Assembly: GCA_947176655.1 (NCBI GenBank)
Contig: CAMWRK010000125.1
Location: 1-6,447, forward strand
Length of the DNA: 6,447 nt
From: an uncultured Prevotellaceae bacterium
Lineage (GTDB): Bacteria; Bacteroidota; Bacteroidia; Bacteroidales; Bacteroidaceae
Direction of reading: 5' to 3'
In this document: positions 4,882 through 6,447 of the stretch, in pieces
Layout of the letters: each line of letters opens with the position of its first letter
How positions within the stretch are numbered: the stretch's first letter is position 1
The notes under the pieces: generated by a model
Told to the model about the DNA's origin: nothing
Seen by the model: the letters and a program-made list of their open reading frames with translations, nothing else
The model's database searches: none
Program-made: the position numbers and the translations under genes

Positions 4882-6318
4882 TCAGAATATATCCCCCTTG
4901 GATGCCGCAACTATTGCATTTATCTCATCAGCAATTTCCTCAGAAGATAGTTTGATATAGTCCATAAAGGTCTTCTGTGTCTTATGGCCACTCACGTGCA
5001 TCATCTGAACAATAGTGAACTTATGAGAAAGGTACATATTGGTAATGCCACTGCGTCGTGCAGTATGAGTAGTAACACTATTCGCTCGTGTTACCAGATA
5101 TTCTCCTTTGGAGTTTTTCTCAAAAGACATTGTGCCCTCTTCTACATTCTTCCGCTGTTTCATAGTCAGGACCGTGGGGACTTTCTTTGCAAGCGAGGGG
5201 ACGGTCTGAGATAGCTCGGTAAGAATCTCCTTGATATACCGGTTGATTATCTGGTCAACGACCTGTGGGAGATGATAATTGTATTTTTCGCAGATGGCTT
5301 GAAGATTATTACTCATAATTGGAATCATAACCTCATTACGGGTCTTCTGTTGAATTATGCGGATAATCTTTGTCCCTTTCGATGTTGTCGTGAAACATTC
5401 AGGCGTAAGTTTGGAATAATCACTGACGCGCTGACATGTATAACAACCAACGAGGAATACATCGCGTACCTGCTCTTTCAAGCCGGTCAACGGCATTTCA
5501 TAGAGCGCCTGCAACTCATCAGAGGTAAGATATATTTCAACAGCCTTGTCCGTTTCTTCAATCTTCCTTTTTGAGAAGAACATCATTGCTCGGTCATTGT
5601 TATGAACGCCGTCAGTATAAGCATAACCGACAAATGCACGAAATGAAACGAGATATTTATTGATTGAAGTCACCATGTAGCCACCCTTTGAAAGATAGTC
5701 TATGAACTTGGTGACACAAGCACGGTCAATATCATTCCATGTGAGTTTGTGTTTTGGATCAAATCCATTAAATAGCTTCCTAAAACTATTCCATGCCTTG
5801 ATACTTCCGGGGGTATATGGTGTATTACCGTTAAGACGGCGTTTTGCCTTGATGTCCTCAACGAATGTATCGAGATAGTTCCAGACACAAGCCTTTTCAG
5901 CATCTTTTGCACGACGCTCTGCCTCTTCCTCGGCAGCTATCTTTCGCTCTTCCTCAATTCGAGCCTCCTCTTTGGCAATTTCAGCCTTGCGATTTCCATC
6001 GGCCTTTTTAGGATCAGCGATAGCAAGTATCTCAGCCTCGACTTGTGCCTTGTCAAAAACGACACCATCTATGGCTCCTTTGACAACAAGTTCTATGCGA
6101 GTCAACTGCTCGTGAAGTCTATTATTACGCTTCTTGTGCTGCTCCCAATTCTCAGGAGAAGACACAGCCTCCTGCCACTCCTTTACATTAACTCTAATTT
6201 GTGAGGAGAAGAGAATATCTAATTTATGTTTTCTGCTCTGTATTCTTAAAAACAGAGTTGCTATTTCCTGCTTCGCATCCTGTCTGCGAACCTGAAATTT
6301 TGAGAGAGATTTTGCCAT
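4882..6318 (-). CDS. int: Tyrosine recombinase (site-specific integrase)
   Basis: The 478-residue protein is a complete tyrosine recombinase that should integrate and excise the element. Catalytic residues, in order: Arg297 (CYTCQRVSDYSKL), Lys325 (IQQKTRNEV), His418 and Arg421 (VTTHTARRSG), His445 (HVSGHKTQ) and the nucleophile Tyr454 (TFMDYIKL). Residues 1-75 are the arm-binding-type N-terminal domain with the LFLRIQSRKHKLDILFS strands typical of Bacteroidota integrases; residues 140-240 are the core-binding domain. Between them, about 108-142, is a highly charged E/K/A/R helix, probably a coiled-coil linker. The stretch between Lys325 and His418 (93 residues) is long. The ATG at 6318 is the family start; no Shine-Dalgarno is seen. 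It is single-gene, with its own promoter (6356-6363) and terminator. It reads inward from the window's right edge, as expected for int beside an element end. No excisionase gene accompanies it here. Confidence 0.95.
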   Translation of the reverse strand: MAKSLSKFQVRRQDAKQEIATLFLRIQSRKHKLDILFSSQIRVNVKEWQEAVSSPENWEQHKKRNNRLHEQLTRIELVVKGAIDGVVFDKAQVEAEILAIADPKKADGNRKAEIAKEEARIEEERKIAAEEEAERRAKDAEKACVWNYLDTFVEDIKAKRRLNGNTPYTPGSIKAWNSFRKLFNGFDPKHKLTWNDIDRACVTKFIDYLSKGGYMVTSINKYLVSFRAFVGYAYTDGVHNNDRAMMFFSKRKIEETDKAVEIYLTSDELQALYEMPLTGLKEQVRDVFLVGCYTCQRVSDYSKLTPECFTTTSKGTKIIRIIQQKTRNEVMIPIMSNNLQAICEKYNYHLPQVVDQIINRYIKEILTELSQTVPSLAKKVPTVLTMKQRKNVEEGTMSFEKNSKGEYLVTRANSVTTHTARRSGITNMYLSHKFTIVQMMHVSGHKTQKTFMDYIKLSSEEIADEINAIVAASKGDIF

Positions 6319-6355
6319 TTTTATCCACTGTCACCCCATGTGAGCGATGACAATG

Positions 6356-6363
6356 CAAAGTTA
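6356..6363 (-). promoter_or_regulatory. -7 box of the integrase promoter
   Basis: Read leftward this is TAACTTTG followed by CA, a full TAnnTTTG match. Transcription would begin near 6349, giving a leader of about 30 bases before ATG 6318. The -33 position (about 6384-6387) matches TTTG poorly and falls inside the first copy of the 12 bp tandem repeat, so control through that repeat is plausible. Confidence 0.55.
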
Positions 6364-6378
6364 ATAATAAAATTTTAT

Positions 6379-6402
6379 AGTCCCTACATTAGTCCCTACA
6401 TT
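6379..6402. repeat. Perfect 12 bp tandem repeat upstream of int
   Basis: AGTCCCTACATT occurs twice back to back, at 6379-6390 and 6391-6402, in an otherwise AT-rich leader and over the integrase -33 position. Tandem short repeats beside int are often arm-type sites bound by the integrase N-terminal domain; a promoter operator is the alternative. The core attachment site is not identifiable without the other element end. Confidence 0.7.
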
Positions 6403-6447
6403 TTGTGATTTTTATTAGATTCACTAAAATTCAATAAAATCAAATAA

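Noticed and set aside
4668..4955. Rightward open frame of 95 codons across the repeat array and the int terminator.
   Set aside because: It merely translates the tandem repeats and a hairpin and overlaps the starts or ends of two well-supported leftward genes; no family resemblance.
5272..5574. Rightward 100-codon open frame opposite the integrase gene.
   Set aside because: It is an antisense shadow of a strongly supported gene with all catalytic residues; no promoter or recognisable protein features.
6410..6439. TTTTATT/AATAAAA inverted repeat at the right edge, considered as an element terminus.
   Set aside because: It is pure A/T in an AT-rich leader and such pairs are expected by chance; no second copy in the window supports an att site.
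1..6447. CRISPR array, tRNA or rRNA gene.
   Set aside because: No regularly spaced repeat-spacer units were seen (the 23 bp repeats have only 9-base linkers), and no tRNA- or rRNA-like sequence was recognised.

Overview
The window looks like one end of a Bacteroidales (Bacteroides/Prevotella/Muribaculaceae-like) integrative or conjugative element. Three things point there. The first gene is the C-terminus of the very large methylase/helicase protein common on gut Bacteroidales mobile DNA. A RteC-like gene stands divergent from a NtrC/RteB-like regulator, which recalls the rte control genes of CTnDOT-type elements. A complete tyrosine recombinase lies at the right edge, reading inward. Start codons lack Shine-Dalgarno sequences, and TAnnTTTG-type -7 boxes stand before the leftward genes, both usual for Bacteroidota.

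Layout, left to right: (i) 3-917 (+), 3' end of the methylase/helicase gene; (ii) 918-957, strong hairpin that can terminate both converging genes; (iii) 977-2296 (-), a degenerate NtrC-type AAA+ protein with a Fis-type helix-turn-helix; (iv) 2297-2626, a 330 bp divergent control region with repeated GGTAACAC sites, a 25 bp palindrome and candidate promoters; (v) 2627-3331 (+), the RteC-like gene; (vi) 3342-3372, a second convergent terminator; (vii) 3393-4682 (-), an AAA_14/DUF4143 ATPase with a PD-(D/E)XK-like C-terminus, whose promoter is directly preceded by three 23-bp-spaced repeats; (viii) 4820-4853, int terminator; (ix) 4882-6318 (-), tyrosine integrase; (x) 6319-6447, AT-rich int leader with a promoter and a perfect 12 bp tandem repeat, probably close to the element end.

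Proposed working (inference): the NtrC-like protein and the RteC-like protein form a regulatory pair that reads the shared GGTAACAC-rich region and controls transfer or excision; the integrase carries out integration and excision; the ATPase is an independently controlled cargo or accessory gene. The most striking point is that the NtrC-like protein has lost the residues expected for a sigma-54 activator (GAFTGA loop, Walker B Asp, arginine fingers) and the phospho-acceptor of its receiver-like N-terminus, yet keeps its DNA-binding domain. No partner sensor kinase, excisionase, relaxase or attachment-site copy can be seen in the window.
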